In this document: one piece after another, positions 11,037 through 21,100 of the stretch
How positions within the stretch are numbered: position 1 is the stretch's first letter
Layout: every line of letters begins with the position of its first letter
NCBI RefSeq assembly: GCF_024138145.1
Contig: NZ_CP099997.1
Location: forward strand, 2,666,001 to 2,730,000
Source: Natronosalvus halobius
GTDB taxonomy: Archaea > Halobacteriota > Halobacteria > Halobacteriales > Natrialbaceae
Direction: 5' to 3'
DNA length: 64,000 nt
Notes under the pieces: generated by a model
Seen by the model: the letters and a program-made list of their open reading frames with translations, nothing else
The model's database searches: none
Told to the model about the DNA's origin: nothing
Made by a program: the position numbers and the translations under genes

Positions 11037-12741
11037 CGCCGAGAGGGGAGCGATCGATCAGTTCCGGGAGGAGATCGATCCCATCGTCTTTGCGTTCGGG
11101 GCGTTGCTGACCGTCGGCGTGATCGCGGCGTTCTTCATCAGCCCCGATACCGTCGAGCAGGGGATCGGGTCGCTGAACGATTCGATGCTCGGCGCGTTCA
11201 ACTGGGCGCTGCTGGTGATCGTGTTCCTGATCGTGGTCTTCCTTCTGTTTCTAATCGTCGGACCCTGGGGACGGATCAAACTCGGTGACGAGGATCCCGA
11301 GTACAGCTTCCTGTCGTTCTTCGCGATGTTATACTCGGCTGGCTTCGCTGCGGGTGTCGTGTTCTGGGGGCCGACCGAGGGACTGTTCTATTACGATAGT
11401 CCCTCGCCGCTGTTCAACGTCGAGGGTGGGACGGCCGAAGCGATCCCCATTGCGATCCAGCAGACGCTGTTCCACTGGGCATTGCCCCAGCTAGCCGTAT
11501 TTACGATCATGGGAATCGCGATCGGGTACTTCGCGTACAACTACGACTCGGTCCCGTTGCGCGTATCCTCGGCACTGACGCCGATTCTCGGGAAGGAAAA
11601 TCTCGATGGACCGGCGGCCAAAGTCATCGACATCCTCGCCGTCTTCGCGACGATCGGCGGCGTGGCGACCTCGCTGGGATTCATCGGTAGCCAGTTCGTC
11701 ACTGGCCTCGACTACCAGTGGGGAATCAGTATGGGGAATATCGGAATCCTCGCCGTCGTAACGATGATGACGTTGCTGTTTACGATCTCGATGGTTCTCG
11801 GTGTCGACAAGGGAATCCGACGCCTCTCGAACTTTAACATGGTCCTATTCGTCGTGCTTATGCTCGCGACGTTCATCGTTGGGCCGACGCTGTTTCTGGT
11901 ATTGCTCGGTTCTCAGGCCCTCGGCGGCATGATTACTGACTTCGTCTCGATGAGTCTCTTCACTGGCGCCGGGCCGATGGGCAACGGTGATCCGGCAGCT
12001 ACCGAGTGGATGAACGCCTGGACGGTCTTCTACTGGGCGTGGGCGCTGTCGTGGTCCCCGTTCGCGGGACTGTTCATCGCCCGCATCTCCAAGGGACGGA
12101 CCGTCCGCGAGGTCGCCTTCACCGGCATCGTCGCGACGTCGGCGGCGACCATCCCGTGGTTCACGTTCGTCGGCGGGACGGCGGTGTGGGCCCAACATAA
12201 TGACGTCGCGGACTTCGGCGCGGTGCTCTCCGGTGATGCCGGCGCCGAGATTTCCGGCTTCATTCTCTTCGAGGCGTTGCAGTTCACGATCGACTTGAGC
12301 GCCGTCGGACTCGGCACGTACGCCATCCCGGTCGGCGGGGTTCTGATCTACATGTTCCTGATCCTCGTGACGACGTTCTTCGTCACGTCCGCGGACTCCT
12401 CGACGCTGGCCGTCTCGATGATGACGACCGGCGGGAAGGCCAAGCCGTCGACCATCAACCGAGTCTTCTGGGGCGTCGTCCTCGGAATGACCGCCGCAAT
12501 CTTGATGATCCTCGGCGGCAGCGGCAGTGCGAACACGCTCCAGCAGGCAGCGATCATCACCGGCACTCCCTTCGCGTTCGTCTGCTTCCTCGCGATGCTC
12601 GCACTGATCAAGGACTTCGGCTCGAACTACGGCCGCGTGTTACTGCAGGACGAGACCGTGCTCATCGGTTCGAGCAGGAAAACGGAAACTGATTCACCGC
12701 CAACCGGCCCCGGCGGCCCCGTCGAATCCGACGACGACTGA
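11029..12741 (+). CDS. BCCT-family osmolyte transporter (betaine/ectoine type)
   Basis: A 570-residue betaine/choline/carnitine transporter with about 12 membrane segments. The family signature region is present (WTVFYWAWALSWSPFAGLF followed by ARISKGRTVREV), as is the glycine-rich GVATSLGFIG region of the substrate/Na+ site. The C-terminal ~35 residues are polar and could be a sensing or regulatory tail. BCCT carriers take up glycine betaine, choline, carnitine or ectoines, mostly by Na+ or H+ symport. Its place in an island with an ectoine hydrolase-like gene suggests ectoine or hydroxyectoine as cargo (inference). Confidence 0.92.
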   Translation: MSDAERGAIDQFREEIDPIVFAFGALLTVGVIAAFFISPDTVEQGIGSLNDSMLGAFNWALLVIVFLIVVFLLFLIVGPWGRIKLGDEDPEYSFLSFFAMLYSAGFAAGVVFWGPTEGLFYYDSPSPLFNVEGGTAEAIPIAIQQTLFHWALPQLAVFTIMGIAIGYFAYNYDSVPLRVSSALTPILGKENLDGPAAKVIDILAVFATIGGVATSLGFIGSQFVTGLDYQWGISMGNIGILAVVTMMTLLFTISMVLGVDKGIRRLSNFNMVLFVVLMLATFIVGPTLFLVLLGSQALGGMITDFVSMSLFTGAGPMGNGDPAATEWMNAWTVFYWAWALSWSPFAGLFIARISKGRTVREVAFTGIVATSAATIPWFTFVGGTAVWAQHNDVADFGAVLSGDAGAEISGFILFEALQFTIDLSAVGLGTYAIPVGGVLIYMFLILVTTFFVTSADSSTLAVSMMTTGGKAKPSTINRVFWGVVLGMTAAILMILGGSGSANTLQQAAIITGTPFAFVCFLAMLALIKDFGSNYGRVLLQDETVLIGSSRKTETDSPPTGPGGPVESDDD

Positions 12742-12839
12742 GTCGCCTGCGGCTATCGGCCTCGCTGCCAGTCGCCCCTCCCCTTCCGTGTTTCGTCCCG
12801 CTTTTTCGTGCGACGGACCGACTCGTTCCCTGCCCTATA

Positions 12840-12875
12840 CCAAGATTTAATGTACGGCGTATACATAATCTGTGT
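12840..12875 (+). promoter_or_regulatory. Leaderless-type promoter of the second aminotransferase
   Basis: A TATA-like gatttaatg at 12844-12852 lies about 27 nt before the ATG at 12876. The transporter and this aminotransferase are therefore probably separate transcripts although they face the same way. Confidence 0.45.
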
Positions 12876-14240
12876 ATGGATAGGGACACCGCGGAACCCG
12901 ATGCGGACGCGCTTCCGGGTCCGAACGCCCAGCGATGGGTCGACTTCCATCAGGCGCACTCCGCGCCCAGCGAGTACTCCCACGACTTCGTCTGGGATAT
13001 CACGCGCGAGGCCGACGGCCCGTTCGTCACGGACGTCGACGGAAACGTCCTGCTCGATTTCACCTGCCACATCGGTGCTGCACCCCTCGGCTACAACAAC
13101 GAGAAGGTCCTCGACAAACTCGAGGCGTTCGACCTCGTCGAACCGATGAAAATCGCCGGCCAGGACCTGTACTTCGGCGCCGGTCCCACGCCCGAGGAGT
13201 CGGCGGTACCTGGCTCGAGTCACCTCATGGAGAAGTTGGTCGAAGTCTCGAGCCAGTACGGGATGGACACAGTGTTCCTCTCGAACTCCGGCGCAGAGGC
13301 GATGGAGAACGCGATGAAGATCACGAACGACCACCGCGCCCCGGCGAAGTACGGCGTCGCCTTCGCCGGCAGCTTTCACGGCCGGACGCTCGGCACGCTC
13401 TCGATCACGAAGTCCAAAGAGGTCTACACGCGCCACTACCCCCAGATCAGCGGGATCGAGACGGTACCGTTCTGCGCCGATCGCGGCTGTGACGCCGACA
13501 GTTGCGACTGCGGCTTCTTCGCCGGCGGCGACTCCCAGCTCCGCAGTATGCTCGCGCCCGAGGGCGGCCACATCGACCCCGACGAGATCGCCTTCCTCGC
13601 GCTCGAACCGATCCAGGGCGTCGGCGGCTACCGCTTCCCCAGCGAGGCGTTCATGCAGGAGGTGGCGGACGTCACCGACGAGTACGACATCCCCCTGGTC
13701 GTCGACGAGATCCAGGCCGGTCTCGGTCGCACCGGCGAGATCTGGGCCTCGGATCACTACCCGATCGAACCCGACGTCATCGCGAGCGCGAAGGGACTTC
13801 GCGTGGGCGCGACGATCTCGCGTTCGGAGGTCTTCCCCGACGAGAAGAACCGGCTCGGCTCGACCTTCGGCGGCGGCGACCTGCTCGGCTCGATGATGGG
13901 CGCGTTCACGCTCGAGGCCATCCAGGAGTACGACCTGCTCGACAACGCCACCGACCGTGGCGAGCAGGCGAAAGAACTCCTGCGCGACGACGCACCGGAG
14001 TACGTCGAGGACGTCCGCGGCAAGGGGCTGATGCTGGCCGTCGAGTTCGATACCCCCGAGCGCCGGAGCGCCGTGGTCGAGGCCGCCCTCGAACGCGGCC
14101 TCTTGACCCTGGGCTGTGGCAAGAAGACGATTCGGCTGCTCCCGCCGCTCGACTCGAGCGAGCGCGAGATCGAACTGGGTATCGGCATCTTCCTCGAAGC
14201 GATCGAGGCGGTCGGGCCGAGCGCAAAAGTGGCCGATTGA
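12876..14240 (+). CDS. Class III (PLP) aminotransferase, second copy in the island
   Basis: A 454-residue class III aminotransferase. The PLP lysine is in SAKGLRVGA, preceded by DEIQAGLGRTGEIW; the cofactor loop is SNSGAEAMENAMK and EPIQGVGGY is conserved. It carries a cysteine-rich insertion at about residues 200-215 (C-x-C-x-C pattern near RGCDADSCDCG), which may bind a metal or be structural; this is unusual for the class. Sequence suggests an omega-amino-acid or lysine/GABA/acetylornithine-type substrate. It follows the BCCT carrier and differs clearly from the aminotransferase at 6658. Confidence 0.85.
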   Translation: MDRDTAEPDADALPGPNAQRWVDFHQAHSAPSEYSHDFVWDITREADGPFVTDVDGNVLLDFTCHIGAAPLGYNNEKVLDKLEAFDLVEPMKIAGQDLYFGAGPTPEESAVPGSSHLMEKLVEVSSQYGMDTVFLSNSGAEAMENAMKITNDHRAPAKYGVAFAGSFHGRTLGTLSITKSKEVYTRHYPQISGIETVPFCADRGCDADSCDCGFFAGGDSQLRSMLAPEGGHIDPDEIAFLALEPIQGVGGYRFPSEAFMQEVADVTDEYDIPLVVDEIQAGLGRTGEIWASDHYPIEPDVIASAKGLRVGATISRSEVFPDEKNRLGSTFGGGDLLGSMMGAFTLEAIQEYDLLDNATDRGEQAKELLRDDAPEYVEDVRGKGLMLAVEFDTPERRSAVVEAALERGLLTLGCGKKTIRLLPPLDSSEREIELGIGIFLEAIEAVGPSAKVAD

Positions 14241-14436
14241 GACGGCGCTCGTCGAGAATCGGCGGTCGCTTCGACGCTCGTTCTCGATGTCGCCTCGATG
14301 TGATTCAGCGATCGACTCGACGGTGATCGACTCGAGAGCGATTCGCTCGCTCCCGATAGTCGCTCACTCACCTTCCACGTCCGTCGAACTACGACTCTGT
14401 CGCGGTTCAACGCGCCAGGAACGGGCGCTCCGCCGC

Positions 14437-15675
14437 TCAGTCGATCGAGCGCTCGACCACTGACACGCCCTCGAGGCCGTCCAGCGACTTGAGTACGTCC
14501 TTGAGGTGCTCCCGTCCGCTCCCCTCGAGACCAATGGTCACCGGAACTCGATTCGGTTCGTCGACGGGACCGCGTCGTGCGCGCTCGAAGACGTCCAGTT
14601 CGGCGCCCTCGGACCCGACGGTCTCCGCGACGTCACCGACGATCGAGGGCCACCCGTCGACGGCCAACCTTGCCTCGACGTAGCGTCCGAGTTCGTGCAG
14701 ACCGGTCCGTGTCAGTTCCGCGTGTTCGGTGAGGCCGACGTTGCCCCCGGAGACGATCACGCCGACGTGTACTCCCTCGAGATCGAGGCTCGCTTCGTCC
14801 GACAGCGCGGCCGCAAGCGGCGTCGCACCCGCGCTTTCGACAACGGTCTTCGCGCGTTCGGCCAGCAACGTCACCGCGGCCGCAATCTCCCGGTCGGTGA
14901 CGCTGACCACGTCGTCGACGACCTCGCGGGCGATGGCGAAGGTAGTCCCCAGCATCCGGGTGTCGGCGATGCCCTCCGCGACGGTGTCGACGGTCTCGAG
15001 TTCCCGAATTTCGCCCCCCTCGAGCGAGGGCTTCGCGTGAGCGGCTCCCTCCGGCTGGACCCCGATCACGCGGATCTCGGGATCGTGGGCCTTCAGCACC
15101 GTCCCGATGCCCGAAATCAGCCCGCCGCCGCCGATGGCGACGAGGAGGGTGTCGATCTCGGGGTACTGCTCGAGCAACTCGAGGCCAATCGTTCCCTGGC
15201 CAGCGATAATCTCCTCATCGTCGAAGGGGTGGACGAACGTCTCGCCGGTCTCGTCGGCCCGCTCGAGGGCGTACTCGTACGATCGCTCGTAGATGTCGCC
15301 CTCGACGACCACCTCGGCGCCGTAGCCACGAGTAGCCTCGATCTTCGTGGCGGGGGTCACCTCGGGGACGACGATGGTCGTCTCGATGCCGAGCAACTGG
15401 CCGGCCAGCGCCACGCCCTGGGCGTGATTTCCCGCACTCGAGGAGACGACCCCCGCTTCTCGCTCCACGTCGGAGAGCTGGGACATCTCGTTGTACGCAC
15501 CTCGAATCTTGAAGGAGCCCGTTCGCTGGACGTTCTCGAGTTTGAGACCCACCGAGGCCGCGCCGCTCATCTCGGCGAAGGTGCGCGACGTGTCGAGCGG
15601 GGTGCGGTGGACGACGTCGTCGATGCGCTCCCGGGCCGCCTCGACGTCCGCGAGGGTAACGCGACTCTCGCTCAT
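14437..15675 (-). CDS. ilvA: Threonine ammonia-lyase-like PLP enzyme with C-terminal ACT domain
   Basis: A 412-residue fold-type II PLP enzyme. The PLP lysine is in GSFKIRGA, and the glycine-rich phosphate loop is in AIGGGGLISG. Residues from about 330 form an ACT domain that ends in VSVVERSID. It matches medium-length threonine dehydratases, which make 2-oxobutanoate and ammonia from threonine. A related enzyme, EutB, belongs to bacterial ectoine-use operons, so the context raises that alternative, but the ACT tail favours the IlvA/TdcB form. The start at 15675 overlaps the stop of the upstream amidohydrolase by four bases, so the pair is an operon. Confidence 0.82.
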   Translation of the reverse strand: MSESRVTLADVEAARERIDDVVHRTPLDTSRTFAEMSGAASVGLKLENVQRTGSFKIRGAYNEMSQLSDVEREAGVVSSSAGNHAQGVALAGQLLGIETTIVVPEVTPATKIEATRGYGAEVVVEGDIYERSYEYALERADETGETFVHPFDDEEIIAGQGTIGLELLEQYPEIDTLLVAIGGGGLISGIGTVLKAHDPEIRVIGVQPEGAAHAKPSLEGGEIRELETVDTVAEGIADTRMLGTTFAIAREVVDDVVSVTDREIAAAVTLLAERAKTVVESAGATPLAAALSDEASLDLEGVHVGVIVSGGNVGLTEHAELTRTGLHELGRYVEARLAVDGWPSIVGDVAETVGSEGAELDVFERARRGPVDEPNRVPVTIGLEGSGREHLKDVLKSLDGLEGVSVVERSID

Positions 15676-16979
15676 GCCTCGCTCTCGTCGCGACGAGACA
15701 CCGGATGCCGTCGCTCGAGTTCGCGGATCGTCTCGACGAGCACGTCGACGCCGTGTGCGAGACTCCGCTCGTCGACGTCGAACGTCGGCGTGTGGTGACT
15801 GGTGGGGTGGTCGGTGCCGACGATGAGGTACGATGCGAGCCCGCCTTCCTCCTGGACGCGCTCCATCAGGAAGGTCGCGTCCTCGCTCGCGCCGAAGTCG
15901 GCCGAGGGGAGCACGCACTCGACGCCCGCCACCTCGGTCGCGACCTCGCTCACGAGCGCCTGCAGTTCGGGGTCGCTGTCGGCCCGCGGCGATTTGCTGA
16001 CGATTTCGACGTCCGCCCGACAGCCGTGGAGCGTCGCGGCCGATTTGATCGTCCGCTCGAGTCGCTCCTTCACGTACTCCATCAGCGCCGTGGTCTCGCC
16101 GCGGGCTTCGGCGACGATGTGGGCCCGTTCGGCGATGACGTTGCTCGCGGTTCCCGCCTCCGCACGGCCGACGTTCACGCGGGTCATCCCGTCGCTGTGG
16201 CGGGGGATGCCGTAGGCGTTCTCGATCGCCGTGGCCATGGCGTGTAAGGCGTTGTCCCCCTCGTTGGGGGCCTTTCCCGCGTGTGCAGAGGTCCCCTCGA
16301 TCGTCGCGTCGACGTGGCACATCGCCAGGGGTTTCTCGATACCCGCGACGATCTCCCCCGTCGGGTGATCGAGGCCGACGTGAATCGCGAGCAGGTAGTC
16401 GAGGTTCGCCGCGAACTCGCTCTTCGCCATCGGACATCCGCCGCCGCCGGCCTCCTCGGCTGGCTGGAAGAAGACGACCAATCGTCCGCCGAAGTCGCTC
16501 TCCACGATCGCCTCGAGCGTGGCCAGCCCCCAGGTCATGTGGGCGTCGTGGCCGCAGGCGTGCATCGTGCCGTCGACCGCCGACCGAAAATCCTCAGCGA
16601 CCGGTTCGTGATCCGCGTCGGTCGATTCCTCGATGAACAGGCCGTCGATGTCGACTCGAAGCCCGATGGTCGGCCCGTCGCCTCGATCGAGTACCGCGAC
16701 GACCCCCGTGTAACCTCCCTCCATCCGGTCGAGGAGGTCCTCGCGAACACCGGCCTCGCGCGCCCGCTCGAGCCAGGGCTCCAGTTCCTCGTCGTCGGGA
16801 ACGGCCATTCGGTCGGCGGGGTCGTACGCGTCCGCCCCGACGGCGAGTTCGTCGACCTCGAGGGATTCGAGTTCCTCGACGACGCGGGCGGTCGTCCGGA
16901 ACTCGCGCCAGGCCGGTTCCGGATGCCGGTGGAAGCTGCGACGGAGGGCGACGAGTCGGTCCCGTATCGGCTCGCTCAT
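15672..16979 (-). CDS. M20-family amidohydrolase, AbgA-like (copy 2)
   Basis: A 435-residue M20D amidohydrolase, clearly a paralogue of the one at 8585 (shared HRHPEPAWREF opening, HACGHDAH metal motif, SAHAGKAPNEG segment, GTDHPT..HHTPTFDVD ending). It has the AbgA-type insertion at about residues 45-80. It precedes the threonine dehydratase-like gene with a 4-base overlap and is expressed from its own promoter. Its probable job is hydrolysis of an N-acyl amino acid; a link to N-acetyl-diaminobutyrate from ectoine is inference. The two copies may have split substrates, such as the N-alpha and N-gamma acetyl isomers. Confidence 0.88.
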   Translation of the reverse strand: MSEPIRDRLVALRRSFHRHPEPAWREFRTTARVVEELESLEVDELAVGADAYDPADRMAVPDDEELEPWLERAREAGVREDLLDRMEGGYTGVVAVLDRGDGPTIGLRVDIDGLFIEESTDADHEPVAEDFRSAVDGTMHACGHDAHMTWGLATLEAIVESDFGGRLVVFFQPAEEAGGGGCPMAKSEFAANLDYLLAIHVGLDHPTGEIVAGIEKPLAMCHVDATIEGTSAHAGKAPNEGDNALHAMATAIENAYGIPRHSDGMTRVNVGRAEAGTASNVIAERAHIVAEARGETTALMEYVKERLERTIKSAATLHGCRADVEIVSKSPRADSDPELQALVSEVATEVAGVECVLPSADFGASEDATFLMERVQEEGGLASYLIVGTDHPTSHHTPTFDVDERSLAHGVDVLVETIRELERRHPVSRRDESEA

Positions 16980-17016
16980 GCGAGACGCTGACGCGACCCA
17001 CGCACTTAATTATACA
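16980..17016 (-). promoter_or_regulatory. Leaderless-type promoter of the amidohydrolase/threonine dehydratase operon
   Basis: On the minus strand a TATA-like tataattaag occupies 17005-17014, about 30 nt before the ATG at 16979. The interval 16980-17126 separates this operon from the divergent dehydrogenase/oxidase operon, so any shared regulator could act here. Confidence 0.5.
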
Positions 17017-17126
17017 CAATCAGTGTTAACGACGGGTACACAAAAAGGATAAGGGAGCGTGTGACAACCGTAGCGTACGAACGTTTCAGGGACGGTGGGC
17101 CGTCGCTGTGACAGAGGATTATTCAC

Positions 17127-18098
17127 ATGAGCACGAACCCAGACATCGTCGTTCTCCGGGAGGGTACGGAAGGCCTGTCGATGGAATCGTACGCCGAAAC
17201 GCTTCGCGGGCGCCTCCCCGAACGCACCATCGCGCTCGCTCGCACGCCGGCGGCCGAGCGCGAACTCGTTTCGCAGGCGCGAGTGGTGACCGGAATCACG
17301 ATCGAGGAGGCCATGCTCGAGTACGCCGACTTCCTCGAGTTGTTCGCGTGTACGTTCGCCGGGACCGACCACGTCCCAATGGATGCGCTGGCCGACCACG
17401 GCGTCGCCGTGACCAATGCGGGTGGCATCCACGCACCCGGCATCGCGGAGCAGTCCATCGCTAACATGCTCGTCTTCGCGCGAAACCTCCACGAGGGGTG
17501 GCGCCGCAAGCAAAATGGCGAGTGGCGCCACTTCCAGTCCCACGAGTTCACCGACAGCACCGTGACGGTCGTCGGCCTCGGCTCGATCGGCCAGCAGATC
17601 GTCACACGGCTCGAGGGGTTCGACGTCGAGACGATCGGCATCCGGTACACGCCGTCGAAGGGCGGCCCGACCGACGAGGTCCTCGGTTTCGAGGCGGACG
17701 ACGTGCACGAGGCGTTCTCGCGCAGCGACTACGTCGTCCTGGCGTGCCCGCTCAACGATACGACCCGCGGCCTCGTCGGCGAGGCGGAACTAGCGACGCT
17801 CCCGCCGAACGCCGTCGTCGTCAACGCCGCTCGAGGAGGGCTCATCGACACCGACGCGCTCGTTTCGGCGCTGCAATTCAATGGCATCCGGGGGGCCGCT
17901 CTCGACGTCACCGACCCCGAGCCACTGCCCGGCGACCACCCGCTGTGGGACCTCGAGAACTGTCTGATCACCCCGCACACGGGCGGCCACACGCCGAAAC
18001 ACTGGGATCGGCTGGCCGACATCGTCGCCCACAACGTCCGCGCGCTGGAGTCGGGCGACGCCCTCGAGAACGCCGTCCTCGAGCCGACGTCGGGGTGA
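17127..18098 (+). CDS. D-isomer-specific 2-hydroxyacid dehydrogenase
   Basis: A 323-residue NAD(P)-dependent dehydrogenase. The Rossmann motif is VVGLGSIGQQIV (about residues 148-159). Catalytic features are the arginine in NAARGGLID, the glutamate in DVTDPEPLP and the histidine in ITPHTGGHTP. The family reversibly reduces 2-oxo acids to D-2-hydroxy acids. It is followed after six bases by a large FAD/Fe-S oxidase, so the two probably act on related 2-hydroxy/2-oxo acids, for instance products of the deaminases in this island. The exact substrate cannot be told. Confidence 0.88.
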   Translation: MSTNPDIVVLREGTEGLSMESYAETLRGRLPERTIALARTPAAERELVSQARVVTGITIEEAMLEYADFLELFACTFAGTDHVPMDALADHGVAVTNAGGIHAPGIAEQSIANMLVFARNLHEGWRRKQNGEWRHFQSHEFTDSTVTVVGLGSIGQQIVTRLEGFDVETIGIRYTPSKGGPTDEVLGFEADDVHEAFSRSDYVVLACPLNDTTRGLVGEAELATLPPNAVVVNAARGGLIDTDALVSALQFNGIRGAALDVTDPEPLPGDHPLWDLENCLITPHTGGHTPKHWDRLADIVAHNVRALESGDALENAVLEPTSG

Positions 18099-18104
18099 CC
18101 GACG

Positions 18105-21100
18105 GTGGCTACCGACGATCCCGCCTCCACGACCGACCGCACCGACCAAACGGGGGAAGTGGCCTCCAACCAATCCGATTCGGCGGCGGATCGAGGACCC
18201 AGTCCCGCGGCGGATTCGCGAGCGAACTACGACTACGTCGGCGGGGCCGTCGATCGACCGGCTCTCGTCTCGGATCTGGACGCCCGAATCGACGGCGAGG
18301 TCCGATTCGACGAGTACACCCGTCAGCTGTACGCGACCGACGCGAGCGCGTACGAACGGACGCCCGTCGGCGTCGTTCTGCCGCGATCGACGGCGGACGT
18401 CTCGAGCGTCGTCGGCTACTGCGCTCGCCGCGAGATTCCCGTCTTGCCCCGCGGCGCCGGCACGAGCCTCGCCGGCCAGGCGGTCAACGAGGCCGTCGTC
18501 CTCGACCTCACGGCGCACATGGACGCAGTCGGCACGATCGACCCCGACGAACGCCGGGCGACCGTCCAGGCAGGGGCCGTTCTCGCCGACCTGAACGCGG
18601 CGCTCGAGCCCCACGGGCTGAAGTTCGCGCCCGACCCTGCCGCCGGCAACCGCAGCACGGTCGGCGGCGCCATCGGAAACAACTCGACGGGCGCCCACTC
18701 GCTGCAGTACGGCAAGACCGACGCCTACGTCGAGACGTGCGAGGTCGTCCTCGCCGACGGCTCCGTCGAGCGCTTCGGCGAGGTGACGGTCGCCGACCTC
18801 CGGGACACGGCGGACCCGGACGGCGACCTGCTCGACCGAATCTACGAGGCGTTGCGCCGCGTGATCGACGAGGAGGCAGGCGCTATCGGCGAGGCCTTCC
18901 CGCAACTGAAGCGCAACGTCTCGGGGTACAACCTGGACCGGCTGGTCGCGGAGGCCTACGGGCGGCCCGACGCGTTCGACGAGCGTGGCGACGGCCCGCT
19001 CGTGATCGACGGCGATCCCGACCCCGACGCGACGGTCAACCTCGCCCGGGTGCTCGCCGGCAGCGAAGGAACCCTCGGCGTCGTGACGGAAGCGACGGTC
19101 TCGCTCGAGCCCGTGCCCGAGACCACGTCCGTGGCGCTGTTGACCTACCACGACCTGCTCGAAGCGATGGCCGACGTCGATACGATCGTCCGCAACCACG
19201 ATCCGGCGGCGATCGAGGCGATCGACGACGTGCTGATCGACCTCGCCGAACGAACCGAGGAGTTCGCGGCCGTCGCCGAACGACTCCCCGCGGGCACCGA
19301 AACCGCCTTGCTCGTCGAGTTCTACGCCGAGGACGACGACCACGGCCGCGAGCAGGTTGCGGACTTGCTGTCTGACCGCCTGCCGGACACGGACGTCCCG
19401 GATCCGGGGGCCGACGAAGCGGATTCGGAAGACCAGGACACCGCGGCAAACCCGGAGCGCGACCCCGTCCGGGCCTTCGACGCCATCGAAGCCCACGACC
19501 CGCAAGGCATCGCCGAACTCTGGAAGCTCCGCAAGAGCGCGGCCCCAATCCTCCTCTCGCGAACGTCCGACGCGAAGCACATCTCGTTCATCGAGGACAC
19601 GGCCGTCCCGACCGAGAACCTGGCGGCCTACGTCGCGGACTTCCAGAACGTCCTGGAGGAGTACGACACGTTCGCCAGCTTCTACGCCCACGCGGGGCCG
19701 GGCTGTATGCACATGCGCCCGCTCGTCGACACCAAGAGCCCGGCTGGACTCGAGGCGTTCGAGTCGCTCGCGGACGACGTCACCGACCTCGTCGTCGAGT
19801 ACGGCGGCTCGGTGTCGGGCGAGCACGGGGACGGCCGCGCCCGCACGCAGTGGAATCACAAGCTCTACGGCGACGACGTGTGGGACCTCTTTCGCGACCT
19901 GAAGACGGCGTTCGACCCTGACTGGCTGCTCAACCCCGGGAACGTCTGTGGCGACCACGACATGACCGAGCACCTCCGGTTCGACCCCGACTACGCGTTC
20001 GACCCGGGGCTCGAGCCGAGCCTGAACTGGGACAACGAGAACGGCTTCCAGGGGATGGTCGACCTCTGTCACGGCTGTGCTGGCTGTCGGAGCGGCCAGG
20101 AGACGACCGGCGGCGTGATGTGTCCGACGTTCCGCGCGGCCGAGGAAGAGAGCCTCAGCACCCGCGGCCGCGCGAACGCGCTCCGGGGGGCGATGAGTGG
20201 CGAACTCGACGCCGACGCGGTCGACGAGGAGTTTCTGGCCGAAATTGTGGACCTCTGTATCGGCTGCAAGGGCTGTAAGCGCGACTGCCCGAGCGAGGTG
20301 GATATGGCAAAGCTCAAAGCCGAGGTGGAACACGCCGCCCACCAGCGAAACGGGGCGTCTCTCCGGGACCACCTCTTCGCGAACGTCGACCGGCTCAACG
20401 CCGTCGGCTCGGCGCTTGCGCCGCTGTCGAACTGGGCTGCGTCGCTACCGGGATCGGGGACGGTCGCCGAGAAAACGGTCGGAATCGCCCGTGAGCGCGA
20501 TTTCCCGACGTTCGCGAGCGAGAGCTTCGAGGACTGGTTCGAGGCGCGCGGTTCCCGAATCCCGCTCGAGGCGGCGGACCGGAAGGTGCTCCTCTTTCCG
20601 GATACGTACACGAACTACAACCATCCGCGGGCCGGCAAGGCGGCGGTGCAGGTCCTCGAGACGACTGGCGTTCACGTTCGACTTCCCGACGGCGTGACCT
20701 CGACCGGACGTCCGGCCCACTCGAAGGGGTTCCTCGACCTCTCCCGCGAACGCGCCCGGACTAACGTCGACGCGTTGACGCCGTTCCTCGAGGACGGGTG
20801 GGAGGTCGTCCTGGTGGAACCCTCCGACGCGGTCATGCTCCAGTCGGATTATCTGGACCTGCTGTCGGGTCCCGATGTGGAACGACTCTCGAGGAACACC
20901 TACGGCGTCTGTGAGTACCTCGATCGATTCGACCTGGCCGGCGAACTGCCGGCCGACGGGGCCGGCCGTCGTCTGACCTACCACGGCCACTGTCACCAGA
21001 AGGCGACGAAGAAGGACGGTCACGCCGCAGCCGTCCTCGAGACCGTCGGCTACGAAGTCGACGTTCTAGATTCAGGCTGTTGTGGGATGGCCGGCTCCTT

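Noticed and set aside
14437-15675. Naming the PLP lyase EutB
   Set aside because: The C-terminal ACT domain and length fit threonine ammonia-lyase better. Context alone is not enough to rename it.
15676-16437. Upstream extension of the threonine dehydratase-like frame to 666 residues
   Set aside because: The added part is Arg/Gly-rich and lies inside the second amidohydrolase gene. The ATGA overlap at 15672-15675 marks the real start.
17790-20372. An 860-residue open frame antisense to the dehydrogenase and FAD/Fe-S oxidase genes
   Set aside because: In GC-rich haloarchaeal DNA long antisense frames arise from codon bias. This one has no family-like motif and covers two clear genes.
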